DNA of 64,000 bases from contig NZ_WTYV01000001.1 of NCBI RefSeq assembly GCF_009827655.1, forward strand, positions 186,001 to 250,000, written 5' to 3'. The translations under genes were made by a program, and so were the position numbers. The stretch's first letter is position 1. Each line of letters begins with the position of its first letter. The stretch comes from Alteraurantiacibacter buctensis (GTDB lineage: Bacteria > Pseudomonadota > Alphaproteobacteria > Sphingomonadales > Sphingomonadaceae). Below, in pieces: positions 33,634 through 42,903 of this stretch. The notes under the pieces were generated by a model. The model searched no databases. It saw only the letters and a program-made list of their open reading frames with translations, and had not been told where the DNA came from.

Positions 33634-34739
33634 CCCACGAACCCCTTCACCACCCGGTCCAGCGCCGGGCAATCCAGCAGGAAGCTGTCGTGCCCGAAGG
33701 GGGCGCTGAGTTCCACGAAGCTGACCGGCGCGGCCACGGCGTTCAGGGCATGGACCACGGCGCGGCTTTCCGCCGTGGGATAGAGCCAGTCGGTATCGAA
33801 GCTGATCACGCAGAAGCGGGTATCGCCCACATGCTGGAAGGCATCGGCCAGGCGGCCGCCATGCTCCTCGGCCAGGTCGAAATAGTCCATCGCCCGAGTG
33901 ATGTAGAGGTAGGAGTTGGCATCGAAGCGGTTGGTGAAGCTGATGCCCTGGTAGCGCAGGTAGCTTTCCACCTGGAAATCGGCATCGAAGCCGAAGCTCT
34001 TTGCCTCACGATCCTGCAGGCGGCGGCCGAACTTCTCGGTGAGGCCCGCTTCGGACAGGTAGGTGATGTGCGCGGCCATCCGGGCGACGCTGAGGCCCTT
34101 TTCGGGGCCTTTCCCGCTGCCGCCGTAATAGTCGCCGCCCGCCCAGTCCGGATCGGCCATGATCGCCTGGCGCCCCACCTCGTGAAAGGCGATGTTCTGC
34201 GCGCTATGCCGCGCGGTGGTGGCAATCGCCAGCACGCGGCTCGCCCGCCCCGGCCAGTTGGCGGCGAGCGACAGGGCCAGCATCCCGCCCATCGATCCGC
34301 CCACCACCGCGTGCAGGGTGCCGATGCCCAGCTGGTCCAGCAGGGCCACCTGCGCGCGCACCATGTCACGCACGGTGATCACGGGGAAACGCATGCCCCA
34401 GGGCTGGCCATCGGGGCCGGGGCTGGCAGGGCCGGTGCTGCCCATGCAGCCGCCGATGATGTTGGCGCAGATGATGAAATGGCGATCCGTATCGATCGGC
34501 AGGCCGGGGCCGACCATCCGTTCCCACCAGCCGGGCTTGCCGGTGACCGGATGCTGCCGGGCCACGAACTGGTCCCCCGTCAGCGCGTGGAAGATCAGGA
34601 TCGCGTTGCCCCTGTCCGCCGCCAGCGTGCCGTATGTCTCGTAGGCCAGCTCCACCCCCTCCAGCACCTTGCCGCTGTCGAGCGGCAGGGGATGGGCAAG
34701 GGTCAGCCGGTTGAGATCGAGGGGCAGTGCGGTGGCCAT
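33630..34739 (-). CDS. metX: Homoserine O-acyltransferase MetX
   Basis: A 369-residue alpha/beta-hydrolase-fold enzyme that acylates homoserine in methionine synthesis. The nucleophile elbow is [12 protein letters not shown], the acid is in [14 protein letters not shown], and the His in [23 protein letters not shown] is the acyl-CoA binding region. With a linked MetW, succinyl- versus acetyl-CoA use cannot be settled here. It is divergent from hisC, 72 bp away. Confidence 0.95.
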   Translation of the reverse strand: MATALPLDLNRLTLAHPLPLDSGKVLEGVELAYETYGTLAADRGNAILIFHALTGDQFVARQHPVTGKPGWWERMVGPGLPIDTDRHFIICANIIGGCMGSTGPASPGPDGQPWGMRFPVITVRDMVRAQVALLDQLGIGTLHAVVGGSMGGMLALSLAANWPGRASRVLAIATTARHSAQNIAFHEVGRQAIMADPDWAGGDYYGGSGKGPEKGLSVARMAAHITYLSEAGLTEKFGRRLQDREAKSFGFDADFQVESYLRYQGISFTNRFDANSYLYITRAMDYFDLAEEHGGRLADAFQHVGDTRFCVISFDTDWLYPTAESRAVVHALNAVAAPVSFVELSAPFGHDSFLLDCPALDRVVKGFVG

Positions 34740-34811
34740 AGAACGCGCTGGGACTTGGGGCCTGCCGTGCGGGCTGTCAATTGTGCGTGGCAGGCGCTAA
34801 GGGCCTTGCCC

Positions 34812-35942
34812 GTGACTGACACCACGAAAGATTGCCCCGCCCCGCAGGTGAAGCCCCGGATGAAGGACTGGATCGCGGCGATCCATGCCTATGTCCCCGG
34901 CAAGTCGAAAAGCGCCGACGGCAAGCCGCTGGTCAAGCTGTCCGCCAACGAGAACCCGCTGGGCACCAGCCCCGCCGCCATGGCAGCGCGCGCGCGGGTG
35001 TCGGACTCGGCGACCTATCCCGATCCGGATTCGGTGGCCCTGCGTACCGCGCTGGGGGAACTGCACGGGATCGATCCGGCGCGCATCGTCTGCGGCACCG
35101 GCTCTGATGAGCTGCTGAACCTGGCCGCGCAGGCCTTTGCCGGGCCGGGGGACGAGGTGGCCTATGTCCGCTTCGGCTTCTCGGTCTACGATATTGCCGC
35201 CCGCCGCTGCGGGGCCACCCCGGTGGTCGCGCCCGACAGGGACTTCGGCACCGACGTGGATGCCCTGCTGGCCTGCGTGACGCAGCGCACCCGCGTGGTC
35301 TTCCTGGCCAACCCCAACAATCCCACCGGCACCTTCCTGCCGCGCGCCGAACTCGCCCGCCTGCACGCAGGGCTGCCGGCAGACGTGCTGCTGGTGGTGG
35401 ACCGGGCCTATGCCGAATATGTCGCACCCGATGATGACGATGGCGCGCTGGCCCTGGCGGCCAACCACGCCAACGTGCTGGTCACCCACACCTTCTCCAA
35501 GATCTATGGCCTGGCGGGCGAGCGGATCGGCTGGGGCACCGGCGCGCCGCACCTGGTCGATGCGCTGAACCGCATCCGCGGGCCGTTCAACCTGACCACC
35601 ACGGCGCAGGCTGCGGCCGAGGCGGCGCTGGCCGACCAGGCCTTCGTGCGCGCCAGCCGGGCGCACAACTTCAGCGAGCGGGCACGCTTCGTGGAGGTGA
35701 TCGAATCGCTGGGCAACCACGGGCTGCGCGCCGTGCCGAGCGAGGCCAACTTCGTGCTGGTGTTGTTCGAGGGCGCGCTGAGCGCAGAAACGGCGCTGAA
35801 CGCCATCGGCGAGGCCGGCTATGCCGTGCGCCACCTGCCGGGCCAGGGCCTGCCGCAGGCGCTGCGCATCACCATCGGCACGCGCGAGCAGATGGATGCG
35901 ATTGCGCAGGTGCTGCGCAACCTGACGGAAGGCACGCGATGA
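34812..35942 (+). CDS. hisC: Histidinol-phosphate aminotransferase
   Basis: A 376-residue class I PLP aminotransferase. Key parts are [40 protein letters not shown] and the PLP lysine region [19 protein letters not shown] 34812 is chosen because MTDTTK-type N-termini are common in sphingomonad HisC; the frame extending upstream only overlaps metX antisense. It overlaps tyrA by ATGA. In alphaproteobacteria this enzyme also transaminates aromatic amino-acid precursors, which fits pairing with tyrA. Confidence 0.95.
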   Translation: MTDTTKDCPAPQVKPRMKDWIAAIHAYVPGKSKSADGKPLVKLSANENPLGTSPAAMAARARVSDSATYPDPDSVALRTALGELHGIDPARIVCGTGSDELLNLAAQAFAGPGDEVAYVRFGFSVYDIAARRCGATPVVAPDRDFGTDVDALLACVTQRTRVVFLANPNNPTGTFLPRAELARLHAGLPADVLLVVDRAYAEYVAPDDDDGALALAANHANVLVTHTFSKIYGLAGERIGWGTGAPHLVDALNRIRGPFNLTTTAQAAAEAALADQAFVRASRAHNFSERARFVEVIESLGNHGLRAVPSEANFVLVLFEGALSAETALNAIGEAGYAVRHLPGQGLPQALRITIGTREQMDAIAQVLRNLTEGTR

Positions 35943-36847
35943 GCTATCGCCACGTCGCCATCATCGGGCTGGGCCTGATCGGCGGCTCGATCGGCCTTGC
36001 CGTGCGCGAGGACCTGCCGGACACGAAGACCACCGGCTGGGACATCGACCCCGCCGTGCGCCGCCGCGCGCGCGAGCGCGGGCTGACCGATACGGTGTGC
36101 GAGGACGCGGGCGAGGCTGTGCGCGGGGCGGACCTGGTGATCCTGTGCGTGCCGGTGGGGGCCATGCCCGCCGCCGCTGCCGCCATCGCCGCCGACCTTT
36201 CGCCCGAATGCGTCGTCAGCGACGTGGGCAGTTCCAAGCGCACCATCACCGACATGCTGGTGGATGCCCTGCCCGGCTTCACCGTGATCCCCGCCCATCC
36301 GGTGGCGGGCACCGAGCATTCCGGGCCGGACGCGGGCTTTTCCATGCTGTTCCACCAGCGCTGGTGCATCGTCACCCCGCCTGCCGATGCCGACCGCGCG
36401 CAGGTGGCGCGGCTGGTCGATTTCTGGGAAAGCCTTGGGGCCATGGTCGAGACGATGGATGCCGACCATCACGACAAGGTGCTGGCCGTCACCAGCCACA
36501 TCCCCCACCTGATCGCCTATACCATCGTGGGCACCGCCAGCGACATGGAGACGGTGACCCGCAGCGAGGTGATCAAGTATTCCGCCGGCGGCTTCCGCGA
36601 TTTCACCCGCATCGCCGCCAGCGACCCGACCATGTGGCGCGACGTGTTCCTGAACAACAAGGACGCGGTGCTGGAAATGCTCGACACCTTCCTGACCGAC
36701 CTTGCGCTGATGCGCGAGGCAATCCGGGCGGGTGACGGGCAGACAATGTTCGACACCTTCAGCCGCACCCGCGCGATCCGCCGCAGCATCGTGGCGCTGG
36801 GCCAGGACGATGCCCGCCCGGACTTCGGGCGCGGCGATCACAAGTAG
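35939..36847 (+). CDS. tyrA: Prephenate/arogenate dehydrogenase (TyrA family)
   Basis: A 302-residue NAD(P)-dependent dehydrogenase of tyrosine synthesis. The Rossmann motif [13 protein letters not shown] lies at 11-23. The catalytic region includes [14 protein letters not shown] (catalytic His in AGTEHSG) and SHIPHLIAY. No ACT or chorismate mutase domain is attached. The hisC-tyrA overlap suggests coordinated aromatic amino-acid formation. Confidence 0.93.
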   Translation: MSYRHVAIIGLGLIGGSIGLAVREDLPDTKTTGWDIDPAVRRRARERGLTDTVCEDAGEAVRGADLVILCVPVGAMPAAAAAIAADLSPECVVSDVGSSKRTITDMLVDALPGFTVIPAHPVAGTEHSGPDAGFSMLFHQRWCIVTPPADADRAQVARLVDFWESLGAMVETMDADHHDKVLAVTSHIPHLIAYTIVGTASDMETVTRSEVIKYSAGGFRDFTRIAASDPTMWRDVFLNNKDAVLEMLDTFLTDLALMREAIRAGDGQTMFDTFSRTRAIRRSIVALGQDDARPDFGRGDHK

Positions 36848-37251
36848 GGCTGGATGCGCCCGTGGCCCGGCCAGCCAATGGGCTGCCGGGGTGGGCGGGA
36901 AGAGCAAATGACCGGCGCGGAGTTGCCGCATTCTGTGCCCGGACTCGACGACGCTTTGGGTAAGAGGTTACTTGCATTCGCGTCGAGATTTGTTGCCGCC
37001 GGCCCGCGGCCAACCCCCAGCTTCAGATGCGACGGGAGCCAGCACTCGCGTGGCGGCCATGCCTGGTGCGAACGTTCGGCTACATGCCGGGACGCCCGCG
37101 CCGGTCATTTCTCCTGCATCCGAAGATCAGGAGACGGCCCATCCGCTGCACCGGCCGGATACTGCGGACGCGAATCGGGCTGCACTAAATCGGGTGCTGT
37201 AGGAAAGTGTTTTCTTCAAAGCCCACTCCCCTCAAGGGAGAGGGAGAAACG
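36848..37251. other. 404-bp gap between convergent tyrA and DUF3237 genes
   Basis: This gap holds two overlapping short open frames on the plus strand (36908-37267 in one frame, 36972-37202 in another) with no recognisable family and no good ribosome site. Together they could be the remains of a frameshifted gene. A 7-bp dyad TCTCCTG-N11-CAGGAGA lies at 37110-37134. A CTCCC/GGGAG hairpin at 37226-37240 is a weak terminator candidate. Local base use looks less biased than in the flanking genes. Confidence 0.4.
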
Positions 37252-37707
37252 TCACAACACCCGGTAAACGCTCAGCCGCACCTGGTTGCCCACCTTGCCG
37301 CCCCGGGCCAGGAACAGCGCGCGGTTGACCCAGGCATAGTCCGGGTGGCCGCAATCCAGCCGGATCGCCGTGCGCATGTAGTATTCCGCCGGATCGACCT
37401 CTTCACCCGCCTTGATCCGCTCGTGCACCTCCAGCGTGGCATGGCGGACGCCGCGGCTGATCACCTCAATCACCGCGCCATCGTTGGTGCGGATGGCATA
37501 GCGGGCATCCAGTTCCGCCACGTGGTCGCGCGTCACCGTCTGCCAGTCGGCCCCCACGTTCAGGATCTCGCCATTGAGCAGCGGGCCCACCGCCGTGCCG
37601 CCCACGATGGGGATGATCCGGCGGGTGCCGGCGGGGCAGCTGCCCATTTCATGCGGCGGGTTCAGCTCCACCGTCAGGTCGGTGGCGTGCTCCAGCGCGA
37701 TGGTCAT
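37252..37707 (-). CDS. DUF3237 protein (copy 4)
   Basis: A 151-residue DUF3237 protein, close to copy 1: both have GTRRIIPI, a G-ADWQ-type strand and GEEVDPAEYY. There is no signal peptide. ATG 37707 overlaps the stop of the flavin monooxygenase gene (ATGA), so the two are translated together. This is the clearest link between DUF3237 and an aromatic hydroxylation step: it may act on or bind the monooxygenase product. Confidence 0.85.
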   Translation of the reverse strand: MTIALEHATDLTVELNPPHEMGSCPAGTRRIIPIVGGTAVGPLLNGEILNVGADWQTVTRDHVAELDARYAIRTNDGAVIEVISRGVRHATLEVHERIKAGEEVDPAEYYMRTAIRLDCGHPDYAWVNRALFLARGGKVGNQVRLSVYRVL

Positions 37708-38996
37708 GCGGAGACGGTTTCCACCCGCGCCCCTTCGGGGATGGTCCGCGGCGCGGCATTCAGCGCGTCGCGGGCAAAGCCGGCGGCCTTCTGGTAATTG
37801 AGCATGAAGGCGCTGCGCTCTTCCGGCGGCACCACCACGTCGATATCGTCGAACTGGCCGCCGCAACGCTCCTCCACCAGGTTCAGCAGGCCGAACGGCC
37901 CCGCCCCGCGGTTGCGCAGCGCCACGCCGCCCACCGATTCGCACGATTGCGCGTCATAGGCGGCCAGCGCGGCCTGGTTCACGCCGTGGTCCAGCAGCTT
38001 GCGCCCGATCACGCGGGCATCGACGATCGCTTGCGAGGCCCCGTTGGAGCCGGTGGGATACATCGGGTGCGCCGCATCGCCCAGCAGCGCCACCGGGCCA
38101 TCGACCCAGGTGGGCAGCGGATCGCGGTCGATCATCGGGTTTTCATAGGCGACTTCGGACCGGGCCAGCAGGTCGGGCACGTCCAGCCAGTCGTAAACGA
38201 AGCCGCTGAACTGGTCAGCAAACTCGCTGATCTCCACCGGGCGGAACCAGCCGCTCTTGGTCCAGTCATGCCCCGCCTCATAGGTCTGCTCGGCGATCCA
38301 GTTGATGTCGGCCAGGCCGCTGGGGTCGGGGTGCGAGATGGGGTAGAACACGATGCGGTGGCGGCTGGTGCCCAGCCCCACGAACGAGCTTCCGCTGCGG
38401 ATCGGCACGCCGCGCGCCGTGCCGCGCCACATGATCGTGCCGCCCCAGTGGATCGGCGGCTGGCCGGGGTGCATCTGCGCGCGCACCGGCGAATGGATGC
38501 CCTCCGCGCCGAACAGCAGGCGGCCGCGTTCCTCGATCTGCTGCCCGTCGCGCGTGGTGATGAGCGCGGTGACGCTGCCGTCCGCTTCCTTGCGGTAGCC
38601 GGTGACCTGCTGGCCCAGCCGCACGGCATTGGGCCCCAGCCGCTCCAGCACCTTGCGGTACAGCATCAGGTGGAACTTGCCGCGGTGCACCGCATACTGG
38701 TGCCAGTGATAGCCCGCCAGCTTGCCGCGCGCTTCCGAATAGATGTCGCGCCCGTTCAGGCCCACCAACGCCCATTCGCGCGCGGGGATGCCCACCTGGT
38801 CCATCTCGGCTTCGCTGATGCCCAGGTCCTCCAGCTCGCGCACGGCGTTTGGCTGGATGTTGATGCCCACCCCCAGCGGCTGGAGCTGGCGCACGCTTTC
38901 GAACACGGTGCACGGCACGCCGATCTGGTGCAGGGTCAGGGCCAGGGTGAGGCCGGCAATGCCGCCTCCCGCGATCAGTACGGTGTTGGGCTGCAT
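37704..38996 (-). CDS. Class A flavin-dependent aromatic monooxygenase (PhzS-like)
   Basis: A 430-residue FAD monooxygenase using NAD(P)H. FAD motifs are VLIAGGGIAGLTLAL (6-20), the DG-type LFGAEGIHSPVRAQ and the GD-type LLGDAAHPMYPTGSNGASQA. PLGVGINIQPNAV and the YENPMIDRDPLP block strongly recall PhzS (methylphenazine carboxylate hydroxylase) and the related salicylate or 3-hydroxybenzoate hydroxylases. The expected reaction is hydroxylation, possibly decarboxylative, of an aromatic acid. It is coupled to DUF3237 copy 4. The substrate is not determinable. Confidence 0.88.
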   Translation of the reverse strand: MQPNTVLIAGGGIAGLTLALTLHQIGVPCTVFESVRQLQPLGVGINIQPNAVRELEDLGISEAEMDQVGIPAREWALVGLNGRDIYSEARGKLAGYHWHQYAVHRGKFHLMLYRKVLERLGPNAVRLGQQVTGYRKEADGSVTALITTRDGQQIEERGRLLFGAEGIHSPVRAQMHPGQPPIHWGGTIMWRGTARGVPIRSGSSFVGLGTSRHRIVFYPISHPDPSGLADINWIAEQTYEAGHDWTKSGWFRPVEISEFADQFSGFVYDWLDVPDLLARSEVAYENPMIDRDPLPTWVDGPVALLGDAAHPMYPTGSNGASQAIVDARVIGRKLLDHGVNQAALAAYDAQSCESVGGVALRNRGAGPFGLLNLVEERCGGQFDDIDVVVPPEERSAFMLNYQKAAGFARDALNAAPRTIPEGARVETVSA

Positions 38997-39151
38997 GGGT
39001 GGAAAGCGACTCCTGCAAGGTCACGGACTCGCAAACCCTGCGTCCGGCTCCCCTGAAAGCGTTTGCCTAGCTGCGACGCCGCAGGGTGACAATATCGGAT
39101 TGTCCGGCCTGCGGTGATCGGTTTTGCCGCGTGGCGCGAAGGCCCCAGGCC

Positions 39152-40132
39152 TCAGTAAACCGCCACGCTCTCCTGCCCGGCGCGCGCCGCGTGGTCCCTG
39201 GCCGCCAGGAAGCGCTCGGCATCCAACGCCGCCATGCAGCCGGTGCCGGCGGCGGTGACTGCCTGGCGATAGGTGTGGTCCATCACGTCACCGCAGGCGA
39301 ACACGCCGGGGATGGCGGTCTTGGGCGTGCCCGGTTCGACCACCAGGTAACCGCTGGCATCGGTTTCCAGCTTGCCCTTGAACAGCTCGGTCGCAGGCGC
39401 ATGGCCGATGGCGACGAAGGCCCCGTCGGTCTCCAGCGTGGAGAGCTCGCCCGTCACCGTGTCGCGCAGTTCCAGGTGGCCCAGCGGGCCGCTGTCGCGG
39501 GCCACGAAGCGGACCACTTCCTTGTTCCACAGCACCTTGATGCGCTCATTGGCGAACAGCCGGTCCTGCAGGATCTTCTCCGCGCGGAAGCTGTCGCGGC
39601 GGTGGATCACGGTCACTTCGGGGGAATGGTTGGTGAGGTACAGCGCTTCCTCCACCGCAGTGTTCCCGCCGCCGATCACCGCCACCTTCTTGCCGCGATA
39701 GAAGAACCCGTCACACGTGGCGCAGGCCGATACGCCCTTGCCGCCCAGTTCTTGCTCGCCCGGAACCCCCAGCCACTTGGCCTGCGCGCCGGTGGCGATC
39801 ACCAGCACGTCACCCACGTATTCGTCGCCCGAATCGCCCTTGGCGGTGAAGGGCGAGCCGTTGGCGAGGTCGATCTCGGTGATGGTGTCCCACATCATGC
39901 GGGTGCCGACATGTTCGGCCTGCTTGGTCATCTGCTCCATCAGCCAGGGGCCCTGGATCACGTCGGCAAAGCCGGGGTAATTCTCCACGTCGGTGGTGAT
40001 GGTCAGCTGGCCACCCGGCTGCAGGCCCTGCACCACGATCGGCTGCATCCCCGCACGCGCGCCATAGATGGCGGCAGACAGGCCCGCCGGGCCGGAACCG
40101 ATGATGAGCATGCGGGTGGTGTGGGTGGTCAT
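39152..40132 (-). CDS. trxB: Thioredoxin reductase
   Basis: A 326-residue NADPH-thioredoxin reductase. The FAD motif is IGSGPAGLSAAIYGARAG (11-28), the redox pair is CATCDG, and the NADPH motif is VIGGGNTAVEEAL. The C-terminal FAD block is GVFACGDVMDHTYRQAVTAAGTG. Standard length. It is divergent from carotenoid oxygenase 3. Confidence 0.96.
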   Translation of the reverse strand: MTTHTTRMLIIGSGPAGLSAAIYGARAGMQPIVVQGLQPGGQLTITTDVENYPGFADVIQGPWLMEQMTKQAEHVGTRMMWDTITEIDLANGSPFTAKGDSGDEYVGDVLVIATGAQAKWLGVPGEQELGGKGVSACATCDGFFYRGKKVAVIGGGNTAVEEALYLTNHSPEVTVIHRRDSFRAEKILQDRLFANERIKVLWNKEVVRFVARDSGPLGHLELRDTVTGELSTLETDGAFVAIGHAPATELFKGKLETDASGYLVVEPGTPKTAIPGVFACGDVMDHTYRQAVTAAGTGCMAALDAERFLAARDHAARAGQESVAVY

Positions 40133-40279
40133 GGAATCGCCCGTCTTGAGATGAACTGTTGGGCAAGCGACCTAAGCGCCGCGCGCGGCCAATTCAACAC
40201 CGCCCCCTGTGGACAGCGCGCAGCCTTTGCTTGGGGCCCCGATGGCGGGACTTTGCCCCACACTCTGCGCTGGCCACGA

Positions 40280-40313
40280 TAACGGGCGTTACCGTTTTGC
40301 GCTTGTCAAACGG
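40280..40313. promoter_or_regulatory. Double palindrome upstream of exported oxygenase operon
   Basis: Two inverted repeats abut in the trxB / oxygenase-3 gap: TAACG-GG-CGTTA at 40280-40291, and CCGTTT-N10-AAACGG at 40292-40313. The second extends imperfectly to CCGTTTTG...TCAAACGG. They end 60 bp before the ATG of oxygenase 3. Such nested dyads are typical of operator regions; the regulator is unknown. Confidence 0.5.
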
Positions 40314-40373
40314 CGTGGTCCAAACCAAAGCTGGCAGGCGGAAGTGAAAACGCTTTCGGGAGAGGGATTTCGG

Positions 40374-41960
40374 ATGACTGATAGCAAGGCAGGCCCGCGG
40401 CTGGACCGGCGCGGATTCATGGGCGCATCGGCCTTTGGCGGCGCGGCTCTGGTGGGCGGGCTGGCCGCAGCGCCGGTGCTGGCGCAGGAGATTTCCGCCA
40501 CCCGCCCGGCAGAGGGCGCGCCACAGGTGGATTTCCCCTCGGACCCGCGCGCCTTTGGCGGCAGCGGCACCAACCGCACCGAGATGGACCTGTTCGACTG
40601 CGAGGTCGAGGGTGACTGGCCGAAGGACCTCAACGGTGCCTTCTACCGCGTGGGCCCCGATCCGCAGTATCCCAAGCCCGAGCAGTACAAGAACGACATT
40701 CCCTTCGACGGCGAAGGCCACGTGTCGATGTTCCGCATCAAGGACGGGCACGTCGACTACAAGACCCGCTATGCCCGCAATGCCCGGTGGCTGGCGCAGC
40801 ACAATGCCCGCCGCAGCCTGTTCGGCATGTACCGCAATCCTTCGACCGACCACCCCACGGTGGATGGCTACAACCGGGGCACGGCCAACACGCAGCTGTT
40901 CGTCCACCACGGCAAGCTGCTGGCCTTCAAGGAGGACAGCCCGCCCGTGGCGATGGACCCGCTGACGCTGGAAACCACCGATCCGGAATACACCTATGGC
41001 GGGCGGATGATGGGCAAGACCCATACGGCCCATCCCAAGATCGACCCCAAGACCGGCGGGCTGATCGCCTTCGGCTATGAAGCCACCGGGTTCCTGAGCA
41101 AGGACATCGAGGTGTTCGAGACCGACGCCGCCGGCAACATCACCTGGCAGGTGATGGTAGAAGCGCCCTATGCCGGGATGATGCACGATTTCTGTGCCAC
41201 CGAGGACTACATCGTCCTCTACCTCACCAACCTGGCCGCCGATGCCGAGCAGATCGCGGCCGGCGGCGTCCACTTCCGCTATGACAGCACGCTGCCCTGC
41301 TACCTGGGCGTGATGCGCCGCGGCGGCGATGGCAGTGACCTGAAGTGGCTGACCGGCCCCAACCTGTTCTGCACCCACGTGATGGCGGGCTGGAACGAAG
41401 GCACGAAGATCACCGTCGACATGGACGGGGGCGAGGGCAACCAGTTCCCGTTCTTCCCCAGCAAGCACGAGCCGTGGGATCCGGTGAAGGGCACCGGCTA
41501 TATCCGCCGCTTCACCGTGGACATGGGGCAGCGCAATGTCTCCACCTACCAGGCGGAAACGATCTACCCCCACCTCACCGGCATGCTGGCGCGGCAGGAC
41601 GACCGGTTCCACACGCTGAAGTATCGCTGGGGCTTCCTCAACACCATGGGGGCGCAGGATGGCTGGGCGGTGATCGACCATGCCACCGGCAACACCAGGG
41701 TTGCCACCGTGCCCGGCTTCGGCCTGTCCGAACTGTGCTTCGTCCCCCGCACGCCCACGGCGGCAGAGGGTGACGGCTACCTGATCGGCATCGGTAACAG
41801 CCAGGCCGAGAACGGCCGCAGCGACCTGATCCTGTTCGACATTGCCGATATCCTGGCCAGCGACAACGCCGCGCCCCGCGCGCGAGTGAAGCTGCCGTTC
41901 CGCGCCGTGGGCCAGGTCCACGGTTTCTGGGCGGATGCGAGCGCCATCGGGGCGGCATGA
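40374..41960 (+). CDS. Tat-exported lignostilbene dioxygenase-like carotenoid oxygenase (3)
   Basis: A 528-residue iron oxygenase preceded by a twin-arginine signal (DRRGFMGASAFGGAALVGGL, cleavage near VLAQ at 38). Iron histidines are H220 (HTAHPK), H271 (MMHDFC), H335 (CTHVMA) and H516 (QVHGFW). Allowing for a 52-residue N-terminal shift, the stilbene pocket set F111, Y153 and K186 equals F59, Y101 and K134 of characterised lignostilbene dioxygenases. It should therefore cleave a 4-hydroxystilbene-like substrate, but in the periplasm, whereas described enzymes of this group are cytosolic. ATG 40374 has GGGAGAGGG at 40358-40366. It overlaps the next gene by ATGA. Confidence 0.9.
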   Translation: MTDSKAGPRLDRRGFMGASAFGGAALVGGLAAAPVLAQEISATRPAEGAPQVDFPSDPRAFGGSGTNRTEMDLFDCEVEGDWPKDLNGAFYRVGPDPQYPKPEQYKNDIPFDGEGHVSMFRIKDGHVDYKTRYARNARWLAQHNARRSLFGMYRNPSTDHPTVDGYNRGTANTQLFVHHGKLLAFKEDSPPVAMDPLTLETTDPEYTYGGRMMGKTHTAHPKIDPKTGGLIAFGYEATGFLSKDIEVFETDAAGNITWQVMVEAPYAGMMHDFCATEDYIVLYLTNLAADAEQIAAGGVHFRYDSTLPCYLGVMRRGGDGSDLKWLTGPNLFCTHVMAGWNEGTKITVDMDGGEGNQFPFFPSKHEPWDPVKGTGYIRRFTVDMGQRNVSTYQAETIYPHLTGMLARQDDRFHTLKYRWGFLNTMGAQDGWAVIDHATGNTRVATVPGFGLSELCFVPRTPTAAEGDGYLIGIGNSQAENGRSDLILFDIADILASDNAAPRARVKLPFRAVGQVHGFWADASAIGAA

Positions 41961-42898
41961 TCCGACTTGTCGCCGGTCTGGTTCTGCTGGTGCTGGCCGC
42001 CCTTCCCGGGTTGGCTGGCCCGGCCGCGGCACAGGACAAGACCATTGCCTTCAGCTTCGATGACGTGCCCCGCCAGGCCGGGGCCTTCTTCACGCCTGAC
42101 GAGCGGGCGATCCGCCTGATCGCGGGCCTGGCCGAAGGTGGCGTGGCGCAGGCCGGCTTCTTCGTCACCCCGGGCAACCTGGGCGAGGATGCCGGGCAGG
42201 GCGGCGAATGGCGCATCCGTGCCTACGTGGCCGCCGGCCACGTGATCGCCAACCATTCGTTCGGCCACACCTCGCTGAACGAGATGACGGCCGATGAATA
42301 CCTGGCCGATGTGGACCAGGCGCAGGGCTGGCTGGACGGGATGCCGGGGCTGCGCCCGTGGTTCCGCTATCCCTACCTGCACGAAGGGCGCGATCGCCGG
42401 CGCGATGCCGTGCGCGCAGGGCTGGCCCGGCGCGGGCTGCTCAACGCCTATGTCACGGTGGACAACTGGGACTGGCACATCGACAATCTGGCGAACCAGG
42501 CCCAGCGGGACGGCAAGGCGCTGGACATGGATGCCTTGCGCGACTTCTACGTGGAGACGCTGGTCTCCGCCGCCGAACACAGCGATGCCGTGGCGCGCGA
42601 CGTGCTGGGGCGCAGCCCGGCGCAGGTGATCCTGCTGCACGAGACCGACCTCAACGCCCTGTTCATCGCCGACCTTGCCGCCGGGCTGCAGGCCGCCGGC
42701 TGGACCATCGTGCCGATCGAGAAGGCTTTCGCCGATCCCATCGCAGGCCGCGAGCCTGACACCTTCCATCTCGGCGGCGGACGCATTACCGCGCTCGCCG
42801 CCGAAGCCGGGCGCGATCCCGGCACGCTCAACCACAACAGTACCAACGAGGGCTGGCTGAACGCGCAGTTCGCCGCCCGCGTCCTTCAGGGGGAATAG
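41957..42898 (+). CDS. Secreted polysaccharide deacetylase-family protein
   Basis: A 313-residue NodB-fold deacetylase with a signal peptide (residues 1-25, ending AAA-Q). Metal and catalytic motifs are FSFDDVP (D35, D36), HSFGHTSL (H99, H103) and RYPYLHEG. A late motif ILLHETD supplies the usual second catalytic His. It may remove acetyl groups from a glycan or from an acetylated aromatic. It is coupled to oxygenase 3 by ATGA and followed 5 bp later by the PQQ dehydrogenase, so all probably act in the same periplasmic pathway. Confidence 0.85.
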   Translation: MIRLVAGLVLLVLAALPGLAGPAAAQDKTIAFSFDDVPRQAGAFFTPDERAIRLIAGLAEGGVAQAGFFVTPGNLGEDAGQGGEWRIRAYVAAGHVIANHSFGHTSLNEMTADEYLADVDQAQGWLDGMPGLRPWFRYPYLHEGRDRRRDAVRAGLARRGLLNAYVTVDNWDWHIDNLANQAQRDGKALDMDALRDFYVETLVSAAEHSDAVARDVLGRSPAQVILLHETDLNALFIADLAAGLQAAGWTIVPIEKAFADPIAGREPDTFHLGGGRITALAAEAGRDPGTLNHNSTNEGWLNAQFAARVLQGE

Positions 42899-42903
42899 TA
42901 ACG

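Noticed and set aside
33690-34811. Upstream extension of the hisC frame
   Set aside because: It is antisense to metX and shows no aminotransferase sequence; hisC begins at GTG 34812.
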